This document shows positions 1 to 8,954 of a stretch of DNA of 64,000 nt, in pieces. The notes under the pieces were generated by a model. The model saw only the letters and a program-made list of their open reading frames with translations. It did no database searches and was not told where the DNA came from. Position 1 is the first letter of the stretch. The number at the start of each line of letters is the position of its first letter. Where the stretch lies: contig CACCEJ010000003.1 in NCBI GenBank assembly GCA_902545035.1, forward strand, positions 1 through 64,000. Reading direction: 5' to 3'. The position numbers and the translations under genes were made by a program. Origin of the DNA: an uncultured Pelagibacteraceae bacterium. GTDB lineage: Bacteria; Pseudomonadota; Alphaproteobacteria; Pelagibacterales; Pelagibacteraceae.

Positions 1-552
1 GGTAAAATTGCACCAAATTTAAAATGGATCCACATTGTTTCAGCTGGTGTTAACCACCTATATCCATTTAATTGGATTAAAAAGGATTTAGTTTTAACGA
101 ATAGTAGTGGCATACACGCAAAAAAAGCAGGAGAATTTGGTTTGATGAGTATTTTGATGCTTCAAAATCATATGACAAAAATAGTTACCAATCAGAAAAA
201 AAAAGAGTTTGTAACTTTATTAAGCAACCCAATTGTGAACAAAACAGTTTTGGCTGTAGGTACTGGATCATTAGGAGGGTCAATGATTAAACATATCAGT
301 TCTTTAGGTGCGAATGTAATTGGTATAAATAGAAGAGGTAGAAAAGTTGAAGGGTGCTCAAAAGTTTTAACATATGATAAAATCGATGAAGTTTTACCTG
401 ATGCTGATTTTCTTTATTTAGCTGTTCCAGAAACAGACGAAACAAAAGGATTAATAAATAAGAGAAGATTAGATGTTTTAAAACCTTCCTGTGGAATAGT
501 TAACATTGGACGTCAGTCTGTAATGGATTATGAGCATCTACAAAAAATGTAA
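1..552 (+). pseudogene. D-isomer-specific 2-hydroxyacid dehydrogenase, 5' cut by the window and 3' truncated
   Basis: Frame 1 is open from base 1 (GKIAPNLKWIHIVSAGVNHLYPF...). Rossmann motif VGTGSLGGSMIKH and NIGRQSVMDYEHL are present, but the ORF stops at EHLQKM, before the usual C-terminal catalytic His region. Confidence 0.7.
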
Positions 553-574
553 TATTGTATAGAATATTTAAATT

Positions 575-1060
575 ATGCCTTCATTTGATGTAATAAGTAA
601 AATTAATTATCAAGAATTTGACAATGCTCTTTCAAATTGTTTAAGAGAAATTGCTAACCGATATGATTTTAAGGGACTTAATATTTCAATTGAGAGAAAA
701 GATAAAATAATAACTACAATAGCGCCAGATGAATTAAAATTAGAACAAGTAACAGAATTGCTACAAGTTCATCTTATAAGAAGAAAGGTAGACCCAAGGG
801 TAATAAACGTTAAAAATTCAGAAGGTGCAGCAGGTGGAACTATCAGGCAAATCAGTGAATTAACAGAGGGAATAAGCCAAGAAAATGCTAAGAAAATTAT
901 TGCTGATGTAAAAAAACTAAAACTTAAAATCCAAATTAAAATTCAAGGAGAAGAATTAAGAGTACAAGGGAAAAAAAGAGATGATCTTCAAGAAGCAATA
1001 TCTGCAATAGAAGCTATGGATATAGGACTTCCAATTGAATTTATAAACTTTAGAGATTAA
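575..1060 (+). CDS. yajQ: YajQ family cyclic-di-GMP/nucleotide-binding protein
   Basis: 161 aa, MPSFDVISKINYQEFDNAL...RYDFKG...IQGEELRVQGKKRDDLQ is typical YajQ. Confidence 0.95.
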   Translation: MPSFDVISKINYQEFDNALSNCLREIANRYDFKGLNISIERKDKIITTIAPDELKLEQVTELLQVHLIRRKVDPRVINVKNSEGAAGGTIRQISELTEGISQENAKKIIADVKKLKLKIQIKIQGEELRVQGKKRDDLQEAISAIEAMDIGLPIEFINFRD

Positions 1061-1066
1061 TCAAAT

Positions 1067-1189
1067 ATGATTGAAATCATTTTAGGTATATTCGTTATTG
1101 TTGTCGTAGGTTTTTATTTATTTAGACCTACTTCAAAGCAAGAAGAGAAAGATTTGAAATCTAAAAACAATTGGAGAGGTGGATTTTGA
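1067..1189 (+). CDS. small single-TM protein (40 aa), hypothetical
   Basis: MIEIILGIFVIVVVGFYLFRPTSKQEEKDLKSKNNWRGGF*, read directly from the sequence; hydrophobic N-terminus, starts 7 nt after yajQ. Confidence 0.5.
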   Translation: MIEIILGIFVIVVVGFYLFRPTSKQEEKDLKSKNNWRGGF

Positions 1190-1210
1190 GAAAACAAGAT
1201 TTAGTGAAGT

Positions 1211-1279
1211 ATGAACAAAGAAAACGCTAGTAAACTTTGGAAAATTATTCAGGAAGCTGGCGATTATTTGGGGGATTAG
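1211..1279 (+). pseudogene. truncated copy of the gene at 2785-3012
   Basis: Encodes MNKENASKLWKIIQEAGDYLGD*; the first 20 residues match the 2785 ORF, then it stops. Confidence 0.75.
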
Positions 1280-1479
1280 AGGTTCACACTATTCCACATT
1301 AAGCTACACTAAACTACAGTACATATTCGGATATTAAAAAATTAGCTTAAAATAAATCGCTTAAAGACTCATCAATTAAATTAAAAAACTCGACGCTAAA
1401 CTCGATTTAAAAGAGATAAATCAAATAGCCATTTTCAAAGAAATTAGACTCGTGGTTCAGGATTTGTTAATCTTGGATC

Positions 1480-1644
1480 ATGGATCAACTAATATCCGTA
1501 GTATATATGATAGGAGTTCTATTGTTGGTTCTGCCTGCTTTTTTGCAGTCTAATTCTAAATTAAAACAATTGTTAACTAATTTTACTATTTGGATTATCA
1601 TAGTTCTTATAATTTTAACTTTTATTTATTTATTTAAGGATTAA
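1480..1644 (+). CDS. small membrane protein (54 aa), hypothetical
   Basis: MDQLISVVYMIGVLLLVLPAFLQSNSKLKQLLTNFTIWIIIVLIILTFIYLFKD*; two hydrophobic segments; its stop overlaps the next ATG (TAATG). Confidence 0.6.
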   Translation: MDQLISVVYMIGVLLLVLPAFLQSNSKLKQLLTNFTIWIIIVLIILTFIYLFKD

Positions 1645-2027
1645 TGAAAAAACTTTTAGGGATCGTGGTTCTTGGATTGTTGTGGTTTGTGCCAGTTAAT
1701 GCAGATAACCATTGCCCTGATAAAAATCCTGAGATTATTTTAGATTTAGGAGGAACACCTGAACCAGAAAAAATTGTTTATGCTACATATAGCACTTGCT
1801 CAGGTTCACATGATTATTGTGGAACAATGGGATGTTCCGTAGAAGTATTTGATCATAAAGGTGAGAAATCATTAGCGTATATTCATCCTGCAGATTGGTT
1901 TATTAGACCTGTTAAAGTGGTAAGTAAAATACCAACATTTGAATTAGTTATGCCACTTTCTAGTGGTAAGTTTAGAATAGTAAAAGTTAAGAGTGGTAGA
2001 CTTATTGAAATAATATCTGATAATTAG
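1644..2027 (+). CDS. exported hypothetical protein
   Basis: 127 aa with signal peptide MKKLLGIVVLGLLWFVPVNA. Confidence 0.7.
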   Translation: MKKLLGIVVLGLLWFVPVNADNHCPDKNPEIILDLGGTPEPEKIVYATYSTCSGSHDYCGTMGCSVEVFDHKGEKSLAYIHPADWFIRPVKVVSKIPTFELVMPLSSGKFRIVKVKSGRLIEIISDN

Positions 2028-2675
2028 ATGAAAAAAATTTTAGCAATAATTCTTTTATTTTGGATGTGGCATACTCCAGGCTTTGCTGACAGTAAAAAAA
2101 AAGATGATGTATTTAAGCAATTTCAAATTACTGACATATCACCAAGTAAGTTAGATTTTTCAAACTCTGTTACTCCAAACGAGGCGCTTATAGATCTAAG
2201 AAAAACGGATGTATTTGAGAAAGATGATGCATATTTTCTAAACATTTTAATGCATAATTTAAAGGATGCTAAAATTATATCCTTCCAAGATTTCAAAAGA
2301 ATACTGCAGTATAAAAGAAAGAAAGTTGAAAATATTGAAGGTGTTAAACTTATATGTGGAGATGATCCAAACTTTGTAGATGATAGTCCATATTTAATTG
2401 GAATCGAATTTCAAAATTTAACTAATTTAATAGGTTATGGTTTTGAAGATGATCTTTGGTTTGATTTTAATGGAACTTATAAAAGAACTTCAAGTGATAT
2501 AGAGCTAGATATAAAAGCAATAGACAGTAATGAAAAAAATACAGGCAAAATAAATAGAAAAACATTAAAAATTGGATCTGATCAATGCTCCATTTTAAAT
2601 CCTTCAATTAATATGAATAGAATTATAAAAAATGTGTATTTAAATATTTTAGAAAAAAGTACAAATAAGTTATAA
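2028..2675 (+). CDS. exported hypothetical protein
   Basis: 215 aa with signal peptide MKKILAIILLFWMWHTPGFA; directly abuts the previous stop. Confidence 0.7.
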   Translation: MKKILAIILLFWMWHTPGFADSKKKDDVFKQFQITDISPSKLDFSNSVTPNEALIDLRKTDVFEKDDAYFLNILMHNLKDAKIISFQDFKRILQYKRKKVENIEGVKLICGDDPNFVDDSPYLIGIEFQNLTNLIGYGFEDDLWFDFNGTYKRTSSDIELDIKAIDSNEKNTGKINRKTLKIGSDQCSILNPSINMNRIIKNVYLNILEKSTNKL

Positions 2676-2784
2676 ATTTTTTTAATGAAAAAACTTTTAG
2701 GAGTCGTGGTTCTGAATATAGGATTTTATAGGATAACTCGATTTAAACTCGATTTAAAAGAGATAAAACAAAAAATAGGTTAAT

Positions 2785-3012
2785 GTGAATAAAGAAAACG
2801 CAAGTAAACTGTGGAAAATTATTCAGGAAGCTGGCGATTATTTGGAAGGACAACTTCCAGATCATCCTAATCATCCTAAAGGCAGAAATCCTTATGCTCA
2901 TATCGCAATTTGCGTAAAGAGTAAATTCAATGCAAGTTATAAAGATATTGAGGATGAAAAATTTGATGAAGTGGTAAATTATATTAACTTTCTAAGAGAA
3001 AATCCTAGTTAA
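2785..3012 (+). CDS. conserved small protein (75 aa), GTG start
   Basis: MNKENASKLWKIIQEAGDYLEGQLPDHPNHPKGRNPYAHIAICVKSKF... Confidence 0.75.
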   Translation: MNKENASKLWKIIQEAGDYLEGQLPDHPNHPKGRNPYAHIAICVKSKFNASYKDIEDEKFDEVVNYINFLRENPS

Positions 3013-3013
3013 A

Positions 3014-4060
3014 TTAATATTTAATTATATTTAAAAATGAATCAACATCAGATGGGTCTGTGTTCCATGCGGCAACCAACCTTACTGCTTTATTCTCCCA
3101 TTCTTCATCATTAATTTTGTAACCATTTGAATTAAATTGATCAATTATATTTTTTGGTATTTTAACAAAAACCTCATTTGCATCTGTTGGATAAGCTAAT
3201 TCAATATTTTTGTGTTTCAGCAAGCCTTGGCTTAGTTTTTTCCCCATTGCATTCGCATGTTTTGCATTTTTTAACCAAACATCATTTGATACATAAGCAT
3301 CTAATTGTGCAGATACAAAACGCATTTTTGATAATAAATGACCTGCTCTTTTCATTAAAAAAGGTAAGTTACCGACTAAATCTTTATTAAAAAATATTAT
3401 TGCTTCAGCAGCGAAACATCCATTTTTTGTAGCTCCAAATGACAACACATCTATACCAGATTTCCAAGTCATTTCTGCTGGAGAACAGCTTAATGAAACT
3501 ATTGCATTTGCAAACCTTGCACCATCCATATGAATATTTAGTTTATGTTTATGGGCAACTTCTGATATTTTTTTTATTTCATCTAATTGATAAGCCACAC
3601 CTGTTTCACAAAGTTGTGTAATGCTAACTGATGAAGGCTGAGTGTGATGAACAATTCCTTTGCCAGATATGCTATCATCTAACTCTTCAGGAATAATCTT
3701 ACCATTAATCCCATCAAGATTAACCAATTTTGCTCCTCCAGTATAAAATTCAGGTGCTCCACATTCATCTACATTTATATGAGAAAGCCTATGACAGTAA
3801 ATATTTCCAAAAGAGGGCGTCATAGTTGATAAAGCTAAAGCATTCGCAGCAGTTCCTGATGCTGTTGGAAAAACTATTACTTCTTTTTCAAAAATTTCTG
3901 AAAATTTATTTTGCAGATTCTTTGACAATTCATCATTACCATAAGGAGTTTTATCTTCATCATTAGCTTTAAGAATTGCATCTAAAACCTCTGGACAAGC
4001 ACCAGTAACATTGTCTGATGCAAATTTTACTCTTTCTCTTTTTGTTTTAATTTTTGCCAC
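3014..4060 (-). CDS. ltaE: low-specificity L-threonine aldolase / beta-eliminating lyase family
   Basis: 348 aa PLP fold type I; FPTASGTAANALAL, HMDGARFANA, SFGATKNG(C) motifs. Confidence 0.85.
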   Translation of the reverse strand: MAKIKTKRERVKFASDNVTGACPEVLDAILKANDEDKTPYGNDELSKNLQNKFSEIFEKEVIVFPTASGTAANALALSTMTPSFGNIYCHRLSHINVDECGAPEFYTGGAKLVNLDGINGKIIPEELDDSISGKGIVHHTQPSSVSITQLCETGVAYQLDEIKKISEVAHKHKLNIHMDGARFANAIVSLSCSPAEMTWKSGIDVLSFGATKNGCFAAEAIIFFNKDLVGNLPFLMKRAGHLLSKMRFVSAQLDAYVSNDVWLKNAKHANAMGKKLSQGLLKHKNIELAYPTDANEVFVKIPKNIIDQFNSNGYKINDEEWENKAVRLVAAWNTDPSDVDSFLNIIKY

Positions 4061-4062
4061 AA

Positions 4063-5178
4063 TTATTGCTTTGGAAAATAGTCTTTTAATTCACCTTCTC
4101 TGTATACATCAGCCGTGCAACAGTGTAATCCACCTCCGAATGCATAAGCATCTCTTAATTCAATAGGAAGAACCTCCATTCCCAATTTATCAAGTTGTTC
4201 TGCTTGGTATATTTCACTTTTTTCAACACATACAGTTTTTGAGTCTAAAACTAATACATTCATTGATAACCAAGTTGATGAATAACATAAGGGTGGTGGT
4301 TCGTTATGCGCTGGTTGAGCACTATCAACTATTTCCCATCCATTATCCTTAAATAATTTTCGTTGTTCTTTTGGAAGTCTTCTTTGAGGATTATTAATAA
4401 TTAAGCCCTCCTTTATAGGTGTAAAAGTTGCATCTATATGAATAGGATAAGGGTCACCTGGAAAATTAACAGCATGTACTCTGTGATCTTTATAATGTCT
4501 TTTTAACCAATCAATTCCTTTTAAATTTGTTGTAAAACCGTGTTGAACAACTAAATCCTTACCAAATCTCAAAACATCAGCAGCATCAAATAATGGCTCC
4601 TCTTCAGTTGTTACAAAATATTTTTTTTCAGTCCATTCCAACCTTTTTTGAATACCAATTTTATCTGAAAGATAATCTTTACGATAATCAGCATCTGTTA
4701 ATCTTGGCTTTGGTGCAGATTCATGTCTCATATTAGGATCAGAATTATAATATTTCTTCAACAAAGGTCTGTAGCATAGGTATTCAAACCATCTACATCT
4801 ATAACTCATTGTGGCTTCTAAGATTTCATTACCAACAGTCAATAACACATCTCTTGGAGGCATACATCCAAACATTGTTTCTGCTTCCCAATCTGGTGTA
4901 GATGTTTTTTGATTGAAATCAATTGGGTCTGGTCTATCAACTTTAATTCCTCTTTTTCTTAAAATATCTGAGAAATCATCTAAAAGTTGATTTGCTTTAT
5001 CTACGGTATCTTTTGTTCGTGGTCCAAATTGACCTCTCATATCGCTATCTTCAGGAACCTTTGCGTCTAATGCTGGCTCAGGAGCTGGAATGCACGTACC
5101 ATCTGCTTTTCCTACTATAACATGTTTCAATGGATCCCACTCATTCCAACTATTAACAATTATTTTTTCATCACTCAT
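4063..5178 (-). CDS. glycine amidinotransferase-like (AGAT family)
   Basis: 371 aa; WNEWDPLKHVIVGKADGTCIPAPEPA, HIDATFTPI and catalytic-Cys region GGGLHCCTADVYREG. Confidence 0.85.
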   Translation of the reverse strand: MSDEKIIVNSWNEWDPLKHVIVGKADGTCIPAPEPALDAKVPEDSDMRGQFGPRTKDTVDKANQLLDDFSDILRKRGIKVDRPDPIDFNQKTSTPDWEAETMFGCMPPRDVLLTVGNEILEATMSYRCRWFEYLCYRPLLKKYYNSDPNMRHESAPKPRLTDADYRKDYLSDKIGIQKRLEWTEKKYFVTTEEEPLFDAADVLRFGKDLVVQHGFTTNLKGIDWLKRHYKDHRVHAVNFPGDPYPIHIDATFTPIKEGLIINNPQRRLPKEQRKLFKDNGWEIVDSAQPAHNEPPPLCYSSTWLSMNVLVLDSKTVCVEKSEIYQAEQLDKLGMEVLPIELRDAYAFGGGLHCCTADVYREGELKDYFPKQ

Positions 5179-5179
5179 A

Positions 5180-6085
5180 CTAATTTAAACCTATAAATCT
5201 TCTATTTGATTGCATTATTAAACTATAATAGAAAATTGACATAAAAATAAAAAACCCACCAATTATAGTATTTGTTGATGGCACTTCATTAATTCCAAGC
5301 CATGGCAACCATACCCAAAAAATACCACCTATGACCTCAGTTAAAGACAGTAAAGTTAGATCTGCAGCAGGAATGTTTTTAGATCCAATTGAATATAAGA
5401 TCAAACCCAAGCAAACTAGAGTTCCATGAGTTGCAAATAAAGCTTCATTTTTACTAGTAGATAAAAAGCTAGCGCCATTACTCATAAGCATCACTGCAGA
5501 AAACAAAAAACAAAATAATCCAGCCAATGCAACAGTGGTAAATTTTGGTGTTTCTTTTCTCCATCTAAGTGAAACTGAAAAAATTGAGAAACCCAGTGCA
5601 GAGGTAAGTCCAAATACAAGTCCAAGCAAAGTATTTTGTTCTGAATTATCAAAAGCCATTATACATATACCAGCTGCAGCTACTACTATAGCTATCCATA
5701 CTGTTGTAGAGATTTTTTCTTTTAAAAATAAAAAACCAAGCAAAGCAGTTATAAATGGCATAGCAGCAAGGCAAAGTAATGTTATAGCTGCAGTAGTATT
5801 AGTTATAGACCATATGAACGTAATCATAGCAGTTCCTAGGCCAATTCCTCCTACAATACCAGATATACCTACCTTAAAATAATTTTTGTAAAAGTCTTTT
5901 CCTTCTTCAAGAAATAGATACATATTTAATAAAAGAAAAATAACTAACCCTCTAGTAAATAGATATTGCCATGGAACTGTCTGTGGCTGATCGATGTGCC
6001 TTACAACATAAGGACCAAATGACCAAAAAACTCCAGCTATTAGGACAATTGGAATGGCTACTTTTGGATTTTTTAAATCAAGCAT
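5180..6085 (-). CDS. EamA/DMT family transporter
   Basis: 301 aa, about 10 TM segments, two repeated EamA-like halves. Confidence 0.85.
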   Translation of the reverse strand: MLDLKNPKVAIPIVLIAGVFWSFGPYVVRHIDQPQTVPWQYLFTRGLVIFLLLNMYLFLEEGKDFYKNYFKVGISGIVGGIGLGTAMITFIWSITNTTAAITLLCLAAMPFITALLGFLFLKEKISTTVWIAIVVAAAGICIMAFDNSEQNTLLGLVFGLTSALGFSIFSVSLRWRKETPKFTTVALAGLFCFLFSAVMLMSNGASFLSTSKNEALFATHGTLVCLGLILYSIGSKNIPAADLTLLSLTEVIGGIFWVWLPWLGINEVPSTNTIIGGFFIFMSIFYYSLIMQSNRRFIGLN

Positions 6086-6162
6086 GTGCTATTTTTTTAT
6101 TTAAGAAGTAAGAAAATATAAATATAAATTTATATAATAACAATCAAATAAAATTTAGATTA

Positions 6163-6558
6163 ATGGATATTAATATTTTAAAATTAGCTTCAGATACCAA
6201 AAATAACAAATATATTGGAAACTGTACTCATTCAACAAAGTTCAAAAGTCAGATTTGTGGAGACGAGATTGAAATTTTTTTAATTATAAAAGATAATATG
6301 ATTAAAGATTTTACCTATCAATCTCAATCTTGTATATATTGCAATGCATCAGCTAATATAGCTTCAAAAAATTTTAAAAGAAAAAGTAAAAGCAAAATTA
6401 AAAATTTTTTAAAATTATTAGAACAGTTTAATGATAAAGAAAACATTTTATTTCCTAATGAATGGAAAGATTTTAAAAAAATTTTTAATAAAAAAAATTT
6501 TGCTAGGAAAGATTGTATAACATTGCCAATTGAAGCTTTAAAAAAAATAATTGAATAA
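6163..6558 (+). CDS. NifU/IscU-like iron-sulfur scaffold family protein
   Basis: 131 aa; CGDEIEIFLIIKD and QSQSCIYCNASANIAS resemble the NifU N-terminal domain. Confidence 0.7.
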   Translation: MDINILKLASDTKNNKYIGNCTHSTKFKSQICGDEIEIFLIIKDNMIKDFTYQSQSCIYCNASANIASKNFKRKSKSKIKNFLKLLEQFNDKENILFPNEWKDFKKIFNKKNFARKDCITLPIEALKKIIE

Positions 6559-7020
6559 ATGACAAAAGATAAAATTTATAAGTCACTTTTAGCAGCTTTA
6601 TTTTCTACAATAACAATTGGTATTTTAACATTATTAACCTATAAGACCAATTTTGGTCTTTTTTTAATTGCTTCATTTGGATCTTCAATGGTTCTTTTGT
6701 ACGGCTATCCTGAAAGTCCTTTTGCTAAACCAAAAAATATATTATTTGGTCACTTGGTAACTTCAGCAATTGGAATTTTATTTTATAATTACATTCCCTT
6801 ACCTATTTATATCTTAATACCTTTAGCTGTAGGTTTTGGAGTTGGGTTAATGATATTTTTAGATGTAACTCATCCACCTGCAGGTGGAAACCCCATTATA
6901 GTCATATTAGGGTCAGTATCGTTTGAATATCTTTTGTCACCAATATTAACTGGATGTCTGATAATAATAGTATTTGGAATTCTTCTAAATAAATTTGTTG
7001 CTCAAAAGAAATATCCTTAA
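6559..7020 (+). CDS. HPP family integral membrane protein
   Basis: 153 aa; FLDVTHPPAGGNPIIVILG, HPP motif, 4-5 TM. Confidence 0.85.
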   Translation: MTKDKIYKSLLAALFSTITIGILTLLTYKTNFGLFLIASFGSSMVLLYGYPESPFAKPKNILFGHLVTSAIGILFYNYIPLPIYILIPLAVGFGVGLMIFLDVTHPPAGGNPIIVILGSVSFEYLLSPILTGCLIIIVFGILLNKFVAQKKYP

Positions 7021-7117
7021 CATTTACTATTCATTTGATTGATGTTCCAATTGTGCTAGACTTGGTTTAGAAAATATCTATAGAGAGAGATTTTAAACTT
7101 AAAAATTAGGAGATAAA

Positions 7118-8317
7118 ATGAAAGTACTTTGTGTGTTATATGATGATCCTAAAGGCGGTATGCCTAAGTCTTATGCCTTATCAGATCTTCCAAAACTAGA
7201 AAAATACCCAGATGGAATGACTTTACCAAGTCCAAAAGGTAGAGATTTTACACCTGGAGAATTGTTAGGCTGTGTATCTGGAGAGTTAGGATTAAGAAAA
7301 TTTTTGGAAAGTAATGGCCATGAGCTAATTGTAACAAATAGTAAAGATGGAGAAGGATGCGAGGCTGATAAACATATTGTAGATGCGGATATAGTGATCT
7401 CTCAACCTTTCTTCCCTTATTATTTAACTAAGGAGAGAATTGCAAAAGCAAAAAATTTAAAAATGGCTGTAACTGCAGGAATTGGGTCAGACCACGTAGA
7501 TCTACAAGCAGCAATGGATAATAAAATTGATGTTGTAGAGGTCACATTCTGTAACTCAAGATCAGTTGCTGAACATATTGTAATGATGATTGTATCTTTG
7601 GTAAGAGATTACCATAATCAACATAGAATAGTTAATGAAGGCGGTTGGAACATTGCAGATGCTGTGCAAAGATCCTATGACGTTGAGGGAATGCATATTG
7701 GAACTGTTGCAGCTGGAAGAATTGGACTAGATGCTTTAAGAAAAATGAAACCTTTCGATGTTCATCTTCATTACTTTGATAGACATAGATTACCTGAGTC
7801 AGTAGAAAAAGAATTAAATTTAACTTTTCATGAAACAGTAGAGTCAATGGTTAAAGTTTGTGATGTGGTAACTATAAACTGTCCACTACACCCTGAAACA
7901 GAAAATTTATTTGATGATGCAATGATTAGCAAAATGAAAAAAGGTGCATACATTGTAAATACTGCTAGAGGTAAAATTTGTAACAGAGACGCAATTGCTA
8001 AAGCGTTAAAAAGTGGTCAATTAAGTGGATACGCTGGTGATGTATGGTTTCCACAACCAGCACCAAATGATCATGTTTGGAGAACAATGCCAAATCATGG
8101 AATGACGCCTCATACTTCTGGAACTTCTCTTTCAGCGCAAGCTAGATATGCTGATGGTGTTAGAGAGATTTTGGAATGTTTCTTTGAAGGTCGTGAAATA
8201 CGTAACCAATACCTAATTGTTAAGGATGGACAATTAGCAGGTATGGGTGCACATTCTTACAGTAAAGGAAGCGCCACTGGCGGTTCTGAAGAAGCGGCAA
8301 AATATCAAAAAAAATAG
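7118..8317 (+). CDS. fdh: NAD-dependent formate dehydrogenase
   Basis: 399 aa; PSPKGRDFTPGELLGCVSGELGLRKFLE, TAGIGSDHVDLQAA, NTARGKICNRDA, GMTPHTSGTSLSAQARYADG. Confidence 0.93.
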   Translation: MKVLCVLYDDPKGGMPKSYALSDLPKLEKYPDGMTLPSPKGRDFTPGELLGCVSGELGLRKFLESNGHELIVTNSKDGEGCEADKHIVDADIVISQPFFPYYLTKERIAKAKNLKMAVTAGIGSDHVDLQAAMDNKIDVVEVTFCNSRSVAEHIVMMIVSLVRDYHNQHRIVNEGGWNIADAVQRSYDVEGMHIGTVAAGRIGLDALRKMKPFDVHLHYFDRHRLPESVEKELNLTFHETVESMVKVCDVVTINCPLHPETENLFDDAMISKMKKGAYIVNTARGKICNRDAIAKALKSGQLSGYAGDVWFPQPAPNDHVWRTMPNHGMTPHTSGTSLSAQARYADGVREILECFFEGREIRNQYLIVKDGQLAGMGAHSYSKGSATGGSEEAAKYQKK

Positions 8318-8337
8318 AGTTTTAAATACAAATCATT

Positions 8338-8373
8338 AAAGGTAAGCTATGAATTTACCAAATAGCTACCTTT
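8338..8373 (+). terminator. hairpin between fdh and msrA
   Basis: AAAGGTAAGCTAT-gaatttaccaaA-TAGCTACCTTT: complementary arms with one bulged base. Confidence 0.5.
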
Positions 8374-8374
8374 A

Positions 8375-8953
8375 ATGAAAAAATTATTATCAATTATTTT
8401 CTTATTACTTTCTTCAACGAGCTTTGCAAATTCACCAAATTTTGAAAGAGCTTATTTTGCTGGTGGGTGCTTTTGGTGCATGGAGGAGTCATTCGAAAAT
8501 ATTCTTGGTGTTTCAAAAGTTATTTCTGGGTACTCAGGTGGCACTACAGAAAATCCAACTTACAAAGAGGTCACATATGGAAATACAGGTCATTTTGAAG
8601 TTATTGAAGTGATATATGTTCCAGAAGTAGTCAGCTATGAAAAACTTTTAGAAGAATTCTGGGTAAATATCGATCCATTTGATGCTGCAGGACAGTTTTG
8701 TGACAAAGGATATAGTTATAGATCAGTTGCATTTTATCAAAATGAGAAACAAAAAGATTTAATAGAAAATAGTATTAAGGAAATAGAACAAAAATTTAAA
8801 AAAAAAGTCGTAACCTACGTTAGAGAATTTGAAAAATTTTACAAGGCAGAAGCTTTCCATCAAGATTATTACCAAATAAATTTTGTAAATTATTTAAGAT
8901 ATAAAAAGGCTTGTAGGCGTGAGGCAACATTAAATAATATTTGGGGGTCTTAA
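8375..8953 (+). CDS. msrA: peptide methionine sulfoxide reductase MsrA, exported form
   Basis: 192 aa; signal peptide MKKLLSIIFLLLSSTSFA; AYFAGGCFWCMEESF active site; GYSGGTTENPTYKEV. Confidence 0.95.
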   Translation: MKKLLSIIFLLLSSTSFANSPNFERAYFAGGCFWCMEESFENILGVSKVISGYSGGTTENPTYKEVTYGNTGHFEVIEVIYVPEVVSYEKLLEEFWVNIDPFDAAGQFCDKGYSYRSVAFYQNEKQKDLIENSIKEIEQKFKKKVVTYVREFEKFYKAEAFHQDYYQINFVNYLRYKKACRREATLNNIWGS

Positions 8954-8954
8954 A

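Noticed and set aside
1280-1470. Possible tRNA or attachment-site remnant (GGTTCACACTATTCC..., CTACACTAAACTACAG)
   Set aside because: No cloverleaf could be folded by eye and no integrase is nearby.
3178-3621. Plus-strand ORFs 3178-3390 and 3439-3621
   Set aside because: Antisense to a clear threonine aldolase gene; no family resemblance.
5535-5882. 115-aa plus-strand ORF
   Set aside because: Antisense to an EamA transporter; composition typical of reverse-frame reading.
7632-7847. 71-aa minus-strand ORF
   Set aside because: Antisense to formate dehydrogenase.
8424-8612. 62-aa ORF in an alternative frame
   Set aside because: Lies inside msrA in another frame; msrA is unambiguous.
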